Positions 1 to 7,026 of a stretch of DNA of 19,068 bases are shown here, one piece after another. The stretch lies in the NCBI GenBank assembly GCA_020428615.1, contig JAGQMO010000021.1, forward strand, positions 1-19,068, in the 5' to 3' direction. The DNA is from Patescibacteria group bacterium. GTDB lineage: Bacteria; Patescibacteriota; Minisyncoccia; Phycocordibacterales; UBA1006. The translations under genes and the position numbers were made by a program. Below the pieces are notes generated by a model. That model was not told where the DNA came from. It searched no databases and saw only the letters and a program-made list of their open reading frames with translations. Each line of letters opens with the position of its first letter. Positions within the stretch are counted from its first letter, which is position 1.

Positions 1-22
1 GGTTCGAGCCCTTCCGGGGGGA
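1..22 (+). tRNA. tRNA, 3' end only (cut by window edge)
   Basis: The first bases read as the 3' part of a tRNA. The last two bases of the T-stem (GG) are followed by a canonical T-loop TTCGAGC (3-9), the returning T-stem CCTTC (10-14), the 3' acceptor strand CGGGGGG (15-21) and a discriminator A at 22. CCA is not encoded. The anticodon lies outside the window, so identity is unknown. An intrinsic terminator follows within 10 nt. Confidence 0.65.
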
Positions 23-30
23 CATGAAAC

Positions 31-56
31 AAAAAAACCGCGTGTGCGGTTTTTTT
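31..56 (+). terminator. Rho-independent terminator after the tRNA
   Basis: A stem CCGC/GCGG (38-41 / 46-49) with loop GTGT is extended by an A7 run on the 5' side and a T7 run on the 3' side. It closes the tRNA transcript and separates it from the methyltransferase gene that starts 15 nt later. Confidence 0.85.
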
Positions 57-70
57 GTTAATATATAGTT

Positions 71-544
71 ATGAAAAAATCAGTCTGGCTTCACAACATT
101 CGTTCGGTACATAACGTTGGCTCAATATTTCGGACGGCTGATGCTGTTGGTGTTGACCATGTATACCTTTCAGGATATACACCACTCCCGATTGATCGGT
201 TTGGAAGACAGCGCAAGGATATGAAAAAAATCTCGCTTGGCGCTGAAAAATCGATTTCGTGGTCGCAGTTACACAACATTCCCAATGATATTCAAGCATT
301 GCAAAAGAAAGGAGCAAATCTCGTATGTGTTGAGCAAGATGAACAATCCATACCCTATGATAGATTCAAGGCGAATAGAGAGTGCGCCGAACTTATCCTT
401 GCCATGGGAGAAGAGGTGAATGGTTTTGGTGAAGAGATTTTAAAGATCTCAGATGCTATTGTTGAAATACCGATGCGAGGAGAAAAAGAATCATTGAATG
501 TGTCGGTTGCATTTGGCGTCGCCGCGTACGCGATTTTTAAATAA
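71..544 (+). CDS. TrmH/SpoU-family RNA methyltransferase
   Basis: A 157-aa SPOUT-class methyltransferase, expected to transfer a methyl group from SAM to a ribose 2'-OH of tRNA or rRNA in the cytoplasm. All three SpoU motifs are visible: motif 1 NVGSIFRTADA (residues 15-25), motif 2 ILAMGEEVNGFG (109-120) and motif 3 IPMRGEKESLNVSVAFG (133-149), which form the trefoil-knot SAM site. It is a bare catalytic domain with no N-terminal RNA-binding extension. The exact target (for example tRNA G18 or a wobble position) cannot be told from the sequence. The ATG has no Shine-Dalgarno; an AT-rich TATATAG stretch sits directly upstream. It stands alone between two terminators, so it is probably monocistronic. 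Confidence 0.92.
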   Translation: MKKSVWLHNIRSVHNVGSIFRTADAVGVDHVYLSGYTPLPIDRFGRQRKDMKKISLGAEKSISWSQLHNIPNDIQALQKKGANLVCVEQDEQSIPYDRFKANRECAELILAMGEEVNGFGEEILKISDAIVEIPMRGEKESLNVSVAFGVAAYAIFK

Positions 545-545
545 C

Positions 546-573
546 AAAAACCCTTTCTCACGAAAGGGTTTTT
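546..573. terminator. Bidirectional intrinsic terminator
   Basis: CCCTTTC (551-557) pairs with GAAAGGG (562-568) around loop TCAC, flanked by A5 and T5 runs. It lies between two converging genes, and its symmetry suits it to stop transcription of the methyltransferase (plus) and of the lipoprotein (minus). Confidence 0.88.
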
Positions 574-598
574 GAGAACATAGGTTCTTCATTTTGTT

Positions 599-2422
599 TT
601 ACAATTCAGCGTTAAGCTGAATTGGTAACATATTTTCACCAACCAGCAGACCGTTATCATCAACGAGAATAACCTTCAATTCAAAGGTTTCAGTTACCGT
701 ATAGTTCTCGGCACCAATTCCTCCGCTGTAGGTGTTGTTTCCATTAACAATATTCTCGATTTGATTGATGACCGCAGTATACTCGCCCGTACTTCCATCA
801 AATATCCATGTAACATCAACGTTTGGACTTGATCCTATACTGATGTTATCAATGATACCGGTTGGATCAGTGTTAGCAACTGAACTCATAACGAATACAA
901 ACTGCGAACCAATACCTGTTCCGTTGGCATTAAACTCAAGTGCAAACTCGGTTTGATTGTTTTGGCCGGCATTGATGGTAATAGGCATACCAGGATCATT
1001 TGGGTTTGTAACCGCTTCATTTCCATACGTGATCGGTGTGGTATCAAATGTACTGGATATCAAAGGAGATCCATTAATTATGAGATCAAAATTAACCTGT
1101 GAATTTTGTTTGTACCCAGCAGTTACTTGATACATCACTTGGTTCACACTTCCAGCCGGAATGGTTATTGGCAATTCAGACGTTATCGCATTACTACTAG
1201 TATCGACTCCATTGAATGTTAACATTGATTCAACATCGTTGTTGGTCGTATTGGTGTAGATAATTTGAATTCGTCCCGAATTAGGGGTAATTTCGTCAAC
1301 TACACCAAAAACCACGTTAAAGCTCCCAGAGGAAGCGGTTGTAACATCGGCGTTCCAAAATTCATTACCATTAAACAACCATTGTACCGTATAGGTGGTG
1401 TTACTATTCAGAGTAATGCCTGAATCGGCAGTTGGGAACGGAATACTAAATGTTTCATTCCCAGCCCCGGTAGTTGTGAACACATCACTATCAATAACTG
1501 TGCCACCTGGGCTCAATAATTGAACGGTGATATCTCTTGGCTCCGAAAAGTTTTTGGAAATTTCCATTTTTGCTTCAAAGCTCATCGTTGTTATGTTCAC
1601 AAAACTTTGGCTTTCAGGAGTGACTTCTTCTTCCGGCAACACTTCAAATTCAAGTAACACAGAATTTCCTTCGATAATCATCCCTTCGGCATCTACAAAT
1701 GTGTATATTGGGTTGGTTATACTGGTATTTTTAAACAATACCTGGTACGTACCAATTCCAACACCTGAATTCTCCGGAATGTTTGCTTGACCCGCTTCTC
1801 CGAGAATGGTTACTGAGAATGGTTCGCCGATAAGCGTTCCGTCTTGGTACACTTGCCCGTTCAATTCTCCAGGACCTTCTTTCGTGTTCATTGAGAAATT
1901 CAATTTCCCAGACCACGTTGAAGTTTCTGGATTTGTGGTAACGGATACCAAATGAATCGAAGTTATCGGTTCAGTTGGGAATTCGGGGATAATGGTGATG
2001 GGATTTGTAATCCCCGTTGCTTGACGGTACGAATCATTTTCATTCGTGCTGAATTGGGCAACTTCTAGGGTTACTTTCAAATCGTCTTCAAGTAAATCAT
2101 AAATGGGAATTAGAAAATTTCCGTTAAATTGATTACTTTCTTTTACCAATTCAACCCGGTCTTGAAAACCAGGAATGATGTCTCCAGGATTGTTTGCGTA
2201 TTTAACGCGAATCGCCATACCTACATAGTCAAATTCTGCAGTGGCGTTTACCACTAATCGCATGAATTGATCATTGTCTGTTGGTTGGGCGAATCCTTCG
2301 AGGTTGCTCACTGTCGTGATAATTTCAACCACAGGTTCACCTTCATCATCCTTGCTACAAGAAGTAGTCAAGAAAGCGAAAATAGATGCGCAGAGTAATA
2401 GTAAATAATGCTTAGTTTTCAT
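599..2422 (-). CDS. Large lipoprotein, Bacteroidota-type, Ig/Fn3-like beta-rich
   Basis: A 607-aa exported protein of unknown function. The N-terminus has a basic start, a hydrophobic core and a lipobox ending TTSC (Cys22). The next residues, SKDDEGE, match the acidic K-(D/E)2 surface-export tag known for Bacteroidota lipoproteins. The remainder is rich in Thr, Asn, Val and Ile, has almost no Cys, and consists of alternating beta-strand-like segments resembling several tandem Ig/Fn3-type sandwiches; I see no enzyme motif. The gene lacks the -10 box close to ATG found at most genes here. Its leader is AT-rich (TTAATTAAAAATAGAAT before ATG) with no Shine-Dalgarno, as is usual in Bacteroidota. 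Such a protein is unexpected in Patescibacteria, so horizontal acquisition is likely. An adhesin or host-contact role is only a guess. Confidence 0.8.
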   Translation of the reverse strand: MKTKHYLLLLCASIFAFLTTSCSKDDEGEPVVEIITTVSNLEGFAQPTDNDQFMRLVVNATAEFDYVGMAIRVKYANNPGDIIPGFQDRVELVKESNQFNGNFLIPIYDLLEDDLKVTLEVAQFSTNENDSYRQATGITNPITIIPEFPTEPITSIHLVSVTTNPETSTWSGKLNFSMNTKEGPGELNGQVYQDGTLIGEPFSVTILGEAGQANIPENSGVGIGTYQVLFKNTSITNPIYTFVDAEGMIIEGNSVLLEFEVLPEEEVTPESQSFVNITTMSFEAKMEISKNFSEPRDITVQLLSPGGTVIDSDVFTTTGAGNETFSIPFPTADSGITLNSNTTYTVQWLFNGNEFWNADVTTASSGSFNVVFGVVDEITPNSGRIQIIYTNTTNNDVESMLTFNGVDTSSNAITSELPITIPAGSVNQVMYQVTAGYKQNSQVNFDLIINGSPLISSTFDTTPITYGNEAVTNPNDPGMPITINAGQNNQTEFALEFNANGTGIGSQFVFVMSSVANTDPTGIIDNISIGSSPNVDVTWIFDGSTGEYTAVINQIENIVNGNNTYSGGIGAENYTVTETFELKVILVDDNGLLVGENMLPIQLNAEL

Positions 2423-2483
2423 ATTCTATTTTTAATTAAAAGGTTATACTTTCATTGATATTTCCTATTTAATTTAACAGATT

Positions 2484-2500
2484 ATTGACGATAAGTCAAT
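2484..2500. repeat. Perfect inverted repeat upstream of the lipoprotein gene
   Basis: ATTGAC and GTCAAT are separated by GATAA. The 17-bp palindrome lies 62-78 nt upstream of the lipoprotein start and is not followed by a T run on either strand, so it looks more like an operator than a terminator. Confidence 0.45.
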
Positions 2501-2514
2501 GCATTATATACAAT

Positions 2515-2543
2515 AAAAATCTCCTGATGGGGATATTTCAGGA
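2515..2543 (-). terminator. Probable terminator of ruvA
   Basis: Read on the minus strand, TCCTGA and TCAGGA (2543-2538 / 2527-2522) form a 6-bp stem with a 10-nt loop, followed by G and a T5 run. It begins 5 nt after the ruvA stop codon. The loop is large, so it is weaker than the other terminators here. Confidence 0.5.
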
Positions 2544-2548
2544 AGAAT

Positions 2549-3118
2549 TTACGCTATGTTTCCAAGAGCAGCTTTCACTCGTTCGTTCACTTCGGTAACC
2601 TTCGGATCTATTTTTTCGATGGCTTGATAAGCTTGGGCAGGAGAGTATCCGAGTGCAACGAGTGCATCAACTACATCATTATCACCTTCATGTATTGGAC
2701 GTTCAGTTTCTCCCGCGTAATCTTTTAATTTATCTCGCAATTCAATACACATACGTTCGGCTGTTTTTTTTCCGATGCCTGGAACTGAGGTTAAGAATCC
2801 AATGTTGTTGTTTACGATAGCTTGGTAGAGCGTATCGGTAGATGCAAGCCCAATAATGCCGAGCGCTGATTTTGGTCCGATTCCTGATACTTCGATCAGC
2901 TTTTTAAAGAAATATAATTCGTTCTTTGTTTCAAAACCATAAAGATCAAAAGAGTTTTCCCGGACGAGAGTATCAATCCACAGTGAGATATTTTCCTGTG
3001 TGAGTGCCCACGCGAGCGTTGCATCGGTCAGTTGTATACTATATCCAACTCCGCGCACATCAAGCACCAGCGTTCCATCAACATCAAAGAGTGGTTGTCC
3101 TGTAAGGTAGGAGATCAT
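2549..3118 (-). CDS. ruvA: Holliday junction branch migration protein RuvA
   Basis: The 189-aa DNA-binding subunit of the RuvAB branch-migration machine, which binds four-way junctions and loads RuvB. Domain I is an N-terminal OB-fold (MISYLTGQPLFDVDGTLVL). Domain II carries the two helix-hairpin-helix motifs, SGIGPKSALGII and PGIGKKTAERMCIEL. A UBA-like domain III ends the protein (NDVVDALVALGYSPAQAYQAI), the part that contacts RuvB. An in-frame ATG five codons upstream exists, but the family begins at MISYL, and TATAAT with a 6-nt gap lies directly before this ATG and overlaps the earlier one. Neither ruvB nor ruvC is in the window. It is divergent from the pseudouridine synthase gene. Confidence 0.95.
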   Translation of the reverse strand: MISYLTGQPLFDVDGTLVLDVRGVGYSIQLTDATLAWALTQENISLWIDTLVRENSFDLYGFETKNELYFFKKLIEVSGIGPKSALGIIGLASTDTLYQAIVNNNIGFLTSVPGIGKKTAERMCIELRDKLKDYAGETERPIHEGDNDVVDALVALGYSPAQAYQAIEKIDPKVTEVNERVKAALGNIA

Positions 3119-3124
3119 ACTTCC

Positions 3125-3130
3125 ATTATA
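3125..3130 (-). promoter_or_regulatory. -10 box of ruvA, leaderless type
   Basis: On the minus strand TATAAT is followed by GGAAGT and then ATG of ruvA. The expected start of transcription falls at or within 1 nt of the ATG. GGAAG would also be too close to serve as a normal ribosome binding site. Confidence 0.65.
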
Positions 3131-3167
3131 CACGAAACAGAGAGAACGTTTTTTATTTTATTCCTCG

Positions 3168-3176
3168 TGATAGTAT
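3168..3176 (+). promoter_or_regulatory. Extended -10 box of the pseudouridine synthase gene
   Basis: TGA-TAGTAT lies 8 nt before the ATG at 3185. The TG at one base from the hexamer is the extended -10 signature. The hexamer itself is a weak match, and no -35 is evident. Confidence 0.4.
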
Positions 3177-3184
3177 GACGTTAT

Positions 3185-3952
3185 ATGAATATTCCCGTTC
3201 TTTTTGAGAATGAAAATTTTCTTGTCGTTAATAAACCTGCTGGTTTGGTAGTGCACAGTGATGGACGGACACGTGAACCAACTCTGGTTGATTGGATTTT
3301 AGAGCGTTATCCCAATATTCAAGGTGTTGGCGAGAATATGGTGGTTACCTATGGTGATCGTGAGGTTGTACTTGATCGACCGGGTATTGTTCACAGGATT
3401 GATCGAGATACCTCGGGTGTTTTGGTGATTGCCAAGACACAACCTTCGTTTGAGTACCTCAAGCAACAATTCAAAGAGCATAATATGAAAAAGACCTACC
3501 AGGCCTTAGTGTACGGACATCTGAAACACGATAGCGGTATTGTTGATCAACCAATTGGTAGACACACCAAAGACTTTCGCATGAAAATGGCAGGGAATCA
3601 GGCGCGTGGAGCGTTGCGTCCATCGGTAACAGAGTATCAGGTACTTGATCGATATGTAGACACTCAGTCACAAGATAAACAAGGACACTATGAGAAATAT
3701 ACCTTTGTTGAATGTTTTCCAAAAACGGGTCGTACTCATCAAATTCGAGTGCATTTTAAATATCTCAATCATCCTCTCGTTGCTGATCCACTCTATCGGG
3801 GAAAACGAAAAGAAATGTTGGGATTAACGCGCACCGCACTCCATGCCTCGTCCATTGCATTCATTGATTTAGACGGAACATATATTCATGTTGAAGCACC
3901 AATTCCTGCTGATTTGCAATCAGCACTGAGTCGTTTGGTTATTGTTTCTTAG
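3185..3952 (+). CDS. RluA-family 23S rRNA/tRNA pseudouridine synthase
   Basis: A 255-aa enzyme that isomerises specific uridines in rRNA or tRNA. The N-terminal hallmark (FLVVNKPAGLVVHSDG, residues 12-27), the catalytic motif HRIDRDTSGVLVIAK beginning at His70 (nucleophile Asp73), and the C-terminal motif GRTHQIRVHF with HPLVADPLYRG are all present and in the right order. There is no N-terminal S4 domain: the protein opens directly with the catalytic fold, closer to RluA/TruC-type members than to full RluD. The substrate position cannot be inferred. The ATG has no Shine-Dalgarno. The stop is followed after 9 nt by the -10 box of the next gene, so the two genes probably have separate promoters. 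Confidence 0.93.
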   Translation: MNIPVLFENENFLVVNKPAGLVVHSDGRTREPTLVDWILERYPNIQGVGENMVVTYGDREVVLDRPGIVHRIDRDTSGVLVIAKTQPSFEYLKQQFKEHNMKKTYQALVYGHLKHDSGIVDQPIGRHTKDFRMKMAGNQARGALRPSVTEYQVLDRYVDTQSQDKQGHYEKYTFVECFPKTGRTHQIRVHFKYLNHPLVADPLYRGKRKEMLGLTRTALHASSIAFIDLDGTYIHVEAPIPADLQSALSRLVIVS

Positions 3953-3961
3953 CATTTCTTG

Positions 3962-3967
3962 TATACT
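3962..3967 (+). promoter_or_regulatory. -10 box of the DUF3592-like gene, leaderless type
   Basis: TATACT is followed by the 6-nt gap GAGTAT and ATG at 3974. This placement decides the start: a second in-frame ATG at 3959 lies upstream of the -10 box and would not be transcribed from it. Confidence 0.6.
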
Positions 3968-3973
3968 GAGTAT

Positions 3974-4666
3974 ATGAAATCTTCTGTGCGCAAGCGATCA
4001 ATACTTCTCATTCTTGCCGGTGTGTTCTTCTTTGTGATTCCTAGTTTGTTTGTGTTTCAACAATTGAATATCATGACTCACGGAGAAAAAGTGTTTGGTA
4101 CGGTTACTGATATTGTTTCAAAGACAACTGATAATGAAACTCTCTACAAACCCCAAATAACCTATACCTATCAGGGACAAGAGCGAACATACACACCGCA
4201 CTACAATACCTCTCACTTTCTCGTTCCACGTATTGGATCTGAACAGGTATTGTATGTGCACGCGCGCGGAGTGACTCAGGGCCCACTCAATGTTGGATTC
4301 TTGGTTCCGCTTGGAGGATGCCTTATAGGGCTCGTGCTTATTCTCTTTGGTGTGCGTTCTTGGATGCATGATGTAAACCGTTACCATACATATGCACGAT
4401 TGAAACGTTATGGGAGAAGGGTATCAGCCAGATTTGTCAGGAAAGACGTAACGAATTATCGTATCAACAATCAGTTGGGGAATATCCTTTACGTGCAAGA
4501 AGAGAGGGGAGAGCGCGTTTTTCAAACCCACCCTATTTTTAGTGAATTTTCAATTAAATGGCTTGAGGATCACACCTTTGATGTGTACGTAAATCCAAAT
4601 AATCCAGACGACTATTATATTGATATTGAAAAACACTTTGGAGAACCAGCAGTTCATTCCAAATGA
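3974..4666 (+). CDS. DUF3592-like membrane protein
   Basis: A 230-aa protein with two predicted membrane helices, near residues 5-30 and 108-132. Between them is a beta-rich domain (GEKVFGTVTDIV ... YKPQITYTYQGQERTYTP) that matches the DUF3592 pattern. After the second helix a similar domain recurs (GRRVSARFVRKD ... FDVYVNPNNPDDYYID), ending in the usual V-x-P-x-x-P-x-x-Y-x-I-D signature, so the soluble module may be duplicated. The function of this family is unknown. I use the internal ATG at 3974 because it follows a well-placed TATACT box. A strong terminator overlaps the TGA stop. Confidence 0.8.
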   Translation: MKSSVRKRSILLILAGVFFFVIPSLFVFQQLNIMTHGEKVFGTVTDIVSKTTDNETLYKPQITYTYQGQERTYTPHYNTSHFLVPRIGSEQVLYVHARGVTQGPLNVGFLVPLGGCLIGLVLILFGVRSWMHDVNRYHTYARLKRYGRRVSARFVRKDVTNYRINNQLGNILYVQEERGERVFQTHPIFSEFSIKWLEDHTFDVYVNPNNPDDYYIDIEKHFGEPAVHSK

Positions 4667-4694
4667 TAACAACCCACATATGGGTTGTTATTTC
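4664..4694 (+). terminator. Intrinsic terminator after the DUF3592-like gene
   Basis: TAACAACCCA and TGGGTTGTTA form a perfect 10-bp stem around the loop CATA, followed by TTTCT. It overlaps the stop codon region of the plus-strand gene and abuts the stop of the converging minus-strand gene. Confidence 0.8.
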
Positions 4695-4951
4695 TATGAA
4701 AAGAAAAAATATTTTATGAGACTGACAATACCGATACCCATCCAAAAAATTTCAAGAACGAGGTTTGACCAGTTGCGGTCAGCGTACACACGGATACCCA
4801 AAAAGAGTGCGGCAATCAAATTCATACACGCGTAGGGTACCCCAGTTGAATCAATGTATCCCCAGGCGTTAAGTCCGTATGCAAGAAAGAGTAGGACGGT
4901 ACCTAACCATCCAATTATAATAACAAGGCGGGAACGTTGTCGTATCATCAT
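4694..4951 (-). CDS. Small CBU_0592-like membrane protein
   Basis: An 85-aa protein with about three hydrophobic segments: an N-terminal IIIGWLGTVLLFLAYGLNAWG, a middle YACMNLIAALFLGIRVYA, and a C-terminal LVLEIFWMGIGIVSLIKYFFF. The pattern (GW-GT-LLL-AY at the start, NL-GA-LG in the middle, V-E--W--I----L at the end) resembles the CBU_0592-like family of unknown function. The length is normal for that family. Two consecutive Met codons open the frame; the first follows a GATACT box with an 8-nt gap. The gene converges on the DUF3592-like gene and is divergent from rplS. Confidence 0.72.
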   Translation of the reverse strand: MMIRQRSRLVIIIGWLGTVLLFLAYGLNAWGYIDSTGVPYACMNLIAALFLGIRVYADRNWSNLVLEIFWMGIGIVSLIKYFFFS

Positions 4952-4959
4952 GTGTTCAT

Positions 4960-4965
4960 AGTATC
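4960..4965 (-). promoter_or_regulatory. -10 box of the small membrane protein gene
   Basis: On the minus strand GATACT is followed by ATGAACAC and the ATG at 4951. The 8-nt gap suits a leaderless or nearly leaderless start. Confidence 0.45.
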
Positions 4966-4994
4966 ATATCTCAAGAGTTGATATTTCAATAAAC

Positions 4995-5003
4995 TATGAT
5001 AAT
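4995..5003 (+). promoter_or_regulatory. -10 region of rplS
   Basis: TATGATAAT contains two overlapping -10 hexamers (TATGAT and GATAAT). The second ends 12 nt before the ATG at 5016, giving a leader of only about 5 nt. A GTG at 5004 directly follows the box and is therefore unlikely to be the start. Confidence 0.55.
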
Positions 5004-5015
5004 GTGGGATTCGTT

Positions 5016-5597
5016 ATGAGTAATAGAAAAGAACAATTCCTTCCAGAATCAGTTCGGAATCGTAAAGATCTCGACCTCCGTGCGGGAGACACCGTGCGTG
5101 TAAACGTAAAGATTCAAGAAAAGGGAAAAACTCGAATTCAAGCATTTGAAGGGCTCGTTCTCGCTCGCAAACATGGGGCAGAGAACGGAGGGACATTTAC
5201 CGTCCGAAAAATATCAAACGGCGTTGGTGTGGAACGTATCTTCCCACTCTATTCACCGGCGATTGATTCTATTGAAATTTTGCGAAGAGCAAAAGTAAGA
5301 CGTTCAAAATTGTACTTCTTGCGAGACGCGGTTTCAAAGACACTTCGTTACAAACTTCGCCGTATTACCGATATGGGAACCGGTACTGTTGATCTCCCTG
5401 AGTGGATGAATGACGATGAACCACAGGAAGATGACATTGAGTACGAAGAAGAAGTCAAAGAAGACAACGAAATATCTGATAACGGCGATGCTGTTGATGA
5501 TTCTGATAATGAAGAATCAGACATAGTTTCACCAGATAGCGCTGATGAATCAGAAGATACTCATGAAGAAGAGAACAAAGAACAACCAGAAGCCTAA
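5016..5597 (+). CDS. rplS: 50S ribosomal protein L19 with acidic C-terminal extension
   Basis: The conserved L19 core covers roughly residues 1-120 (LRAGDTVRVNVKIQEKGKTR, FEGLVLARKHG, GVGVERIFPLYSP, RAKVRRSKLYFLRD, RYKLRR). L19 sits at the 30S-50S interface near helices of 23S and 16S rRNA. Bacterial L19 is normally about 115-125 aa; this one continues for about 70 more residues that are almost entirely Asp, Glu, Ser and Asn and look disordered. ATG at 5016 gives MSNRKEQF and fits the promoter; GTG at 5004 overlaps the promoter. The usual neighbours trmD, rimM and rpsP are not in the window. Confidence 0.95.
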   Translation: MSNRKEQFLPESVRNRKDLDLRAGDTVRVNVKIQEKGKTRIQAFEGLVLARKHGAENGGTFTVRKISNGVGVERIFPLYSPAIDSIEILRRAKVRRSKLYFLRDAVSKTLRYKLRRITDMGTGTVDLPEWMNDDEPQEDDIEYEEEVKEDNEISDNGDAVDDSDNEESDIVSPDSADESEDTHEEENKEQPEA

Positions 5598-5616
5598 TCT
5601 ATGGCTTTTTGTTTTT
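5590..5616 (+). terminator. Intrinsic terminator of rplS
   Basis: AAGCC (5590-5594) pairs with GGCTT (5603-5607) and is followed by TTTTTGTTTTT-type sequence. The 5' arm lies inside the last rplS codons and the stop codon is in the loop. Confidence 0.75.
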
Positions 5617-5637
5617 CTGGGCGAGTTTGATGGTACT

Positions 5638-5646
5638 TGGTATACT
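5638..5646 (+). promoter_or_regulatory. Extended -10 box of the 79-aa gene
   Basis: TGG-TATACT lies 8 nt before ATG at 5655. An in-frame ATG at 5637 overlaps this box and is rejected as the start. Confidence 0.6.
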
Positions 5647-5654
5647 TTTTGTGT

Positions 5655-5894
5655 ATGAAACACAACACAGCATTTCCTAAATTTAAAAAACACCTGGCCG
5701 TATTTATTAAACTCTCCCTCCTTGTTTTTTTGGCAATGTTTTTCTTCAGTTTATTGCAATTGGTGTTTGACAGGTCAACGATGTTTTTCGACACGGTCTT
5801 GCCACATATCATTAACTATCTTGGGTTATTTATCTCACTGATGATGCTCATTATGGGGATTACCTACCTTCGTTTTCTGCGTTATCACAATTGA
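5655..5894 (+). CDS. Small two-helix membrane protein, unknown function
   Basis: A 79-aa protein I do not recognise. It has a basic N-terminal stretch (FPKFKKH), a hydrophobic segment at about residues 15-38 (AVFIKLSLLVFLAMFFFSLLQLVF), a short polar turn with Asp-Arg-Ser-Thr, and a second hydrophobic segment at about 50-72 (INYLGLFISLMMLIMGITYL), ending in a basic tail. This is a helical hairpin in the membrane. It sits between the rplS terminator and the VKOR gene and has its own -10 box. The next gene also has its own promoter, so the two need not be co-transcribed. Confidence 0.6.
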   Translation: MKHNTAFPKFKKHLAVFIKLSLLVFLAMFFFSLLQLVFDRSTMFFDTVLPHIINYLGLFISLMMLIMGITYLRFLRYHN

Positions 5895-5911
5895 TGCACA
5901 TACTTCATTCC

Positions 5912-5941
5912 TTGTGAAATATTCGGAACTATTGGTACAAT
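5912..5941 (+). promoter_or_regulatory. Promoter of the VKOR-domain gene
   Basis: TTGTGA (5912-5917), an 18-nt spacer, and TACAAT (5936-5941) preceded by TGG, an extended -10. The gap to ATG at 5950 is 8 nt, giving a leaderless or near-leaderless transcript. Confidence 0.6.
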
Positions 5942-5949
5942 AACTACAT

Positions 5950-6975
5950 ATGATTTGGATTACGCTTGGTATCATTATTATTGCGATTGGAGGGTTGTTA
6001 CTTACTCGTTACATTACAAAAAATAAATTTTCAGAACACATGGTGTGTCCGATGGGACAAGACTGTCATGCTGTAGTAAATGGACGTTTTTCACGTTTCT
6101 TTGGAGTGTCGGTTGATAAAATGGGAAGTGTCTACTATGGCATCATTGCACTCGTGTACCTTCTCAGTATTATTCGCGATGTGCCTGAGAGTATTCTTTT
6201 GGCTGGGTTGTTGCTTGCAGGTATTGGGTTTGCATTTTCCATGTACCTGACTATTATTCAGATTTTTGTTATTAAACAGTGGTGTACTCTGTGTCTAGGG
6301 TCAGGAGCCCTCAGTTTTCTGATTGTTGTGTTGGCGTTTCTCGGATTTGAATCATCTTTTGTTGAATTTGCGTATACACATCGTGATCTCTTGAAATGGC
6401 TCTACGCGCTTGGTGTGGTAGTTGGAACATGTATTACTACTTTGCATGCTCGTATTTTCATTAATTTCTTGAATGATTTTAAAATTTCTCCACGTGAGGT
6501 ACAACGTCTTGAGATGTTTTCTCATACCGCGTGGGTATCCATTGGATTGTCGTTCTTAACAGGACTCGGACTCGTGTTAACCGATCGCTGGCATGAATAC
6601 ATTGACTCAAATTCATTTATTGTCATGGCGGTGATTCTGGGGATGTTGATTGTGTATGAAGTCATTGTGAATATGATTCTTAGTCCTCGATTAGTGAGCA
6701 TACATTTCGGGAACGAAGAAATTCCCGAAGAACACGAATACCATATGTATCGAAAGATCGCATTTAGTATGCTCGGTGTCGGCGTTGTGTCGTGGTACTC
6801 TCTCCTGCTCCTCTCAGCATTTAATTGGTTTAATTATTCGAGTGGTGAATTGTTTATCGGTTACATAGTCTTGGTGATCTTGGCTGTGATTATTACATTA
6901 TGGGTTGAGAGTATCATTCAAAAGAAAGCGAAACGAATAAATGGAACAGAAAGTATCACGGATATAGAAGCATAA
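5950..6975 (+). CDS. VKOR-family thiol oxidase with extra C-terminal membrane module
   Basis: A 341-aa polytopic membrane protein. Residues 1-130 form a vitamin K epoxide reductase domain: two loop cysteines, Cys33 and Cys39, then a V-x-G-x-F-x-R-x-x-G pattern and G59-S-V-Y-Y, and the redox motif CTLC (Cys112/Cys115) at the start of a later helix. Bacterial VKORs reoxidise a DsbA-like partner with quinone as acceptor, so this protein probably drives disulfide formation in secreted proteins. Residues about 140-325 form a second module with five or so helices and histidines near helix ends (LHARIF, MFSHTAW, RWHEYI); it does not look like the thioredoxin domain often fused to VKOR, and I do not recognise it. 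No separate DsbA is visible in the window. A strong terminator follows. Confidence 0.85.
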   Translation: MIWITLGIIIIAIGGLLLTRYITKNKFSEHMVCPMGQDCHAVVNGRFSRFFGVSVDKMGSVYYGIIALVYLLSIIRDVPESILLAGLLLAGIGFAFSMYLTIIQIFVIKQWCTLCLGSGALSFLIVVLAFLGFESSFVEFAYTHRDLLKWLYALGVVVGTCITTLHARIFINFLNDFKISPREVQRLEMFSHTAWVSIGLSFLTGLGLVLTDRWHEYIDSNSFIVMAVILGMLIVYEVIVNMILSPRLVSIHFGNEEIPEEHEYHMYRKIAFSMLGVGVVSWYSLLLLSAFNWFNYSSGELFIGYIVLVILAVIITLWVESIIQKKAKRINGTESITDIEA

Positions 6976-6978
6976 AAT

Positions 6979-7005
6979 AATCGCCCGAAAACGGGCGATT
7001 GTTCT
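6979..7005 (+). terminator. Intrinsic terminator of the VKOR-domain gene
   Basis: AATCGCCCG (6979-6987) pairs perfectly with CGGGCGATT (6992-7000) around AAAA, followed by GTTCTTT. Confidence 0.85.
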
Positions 7006-7026
7006 TTGAAATTTTTTCGCGGTATG

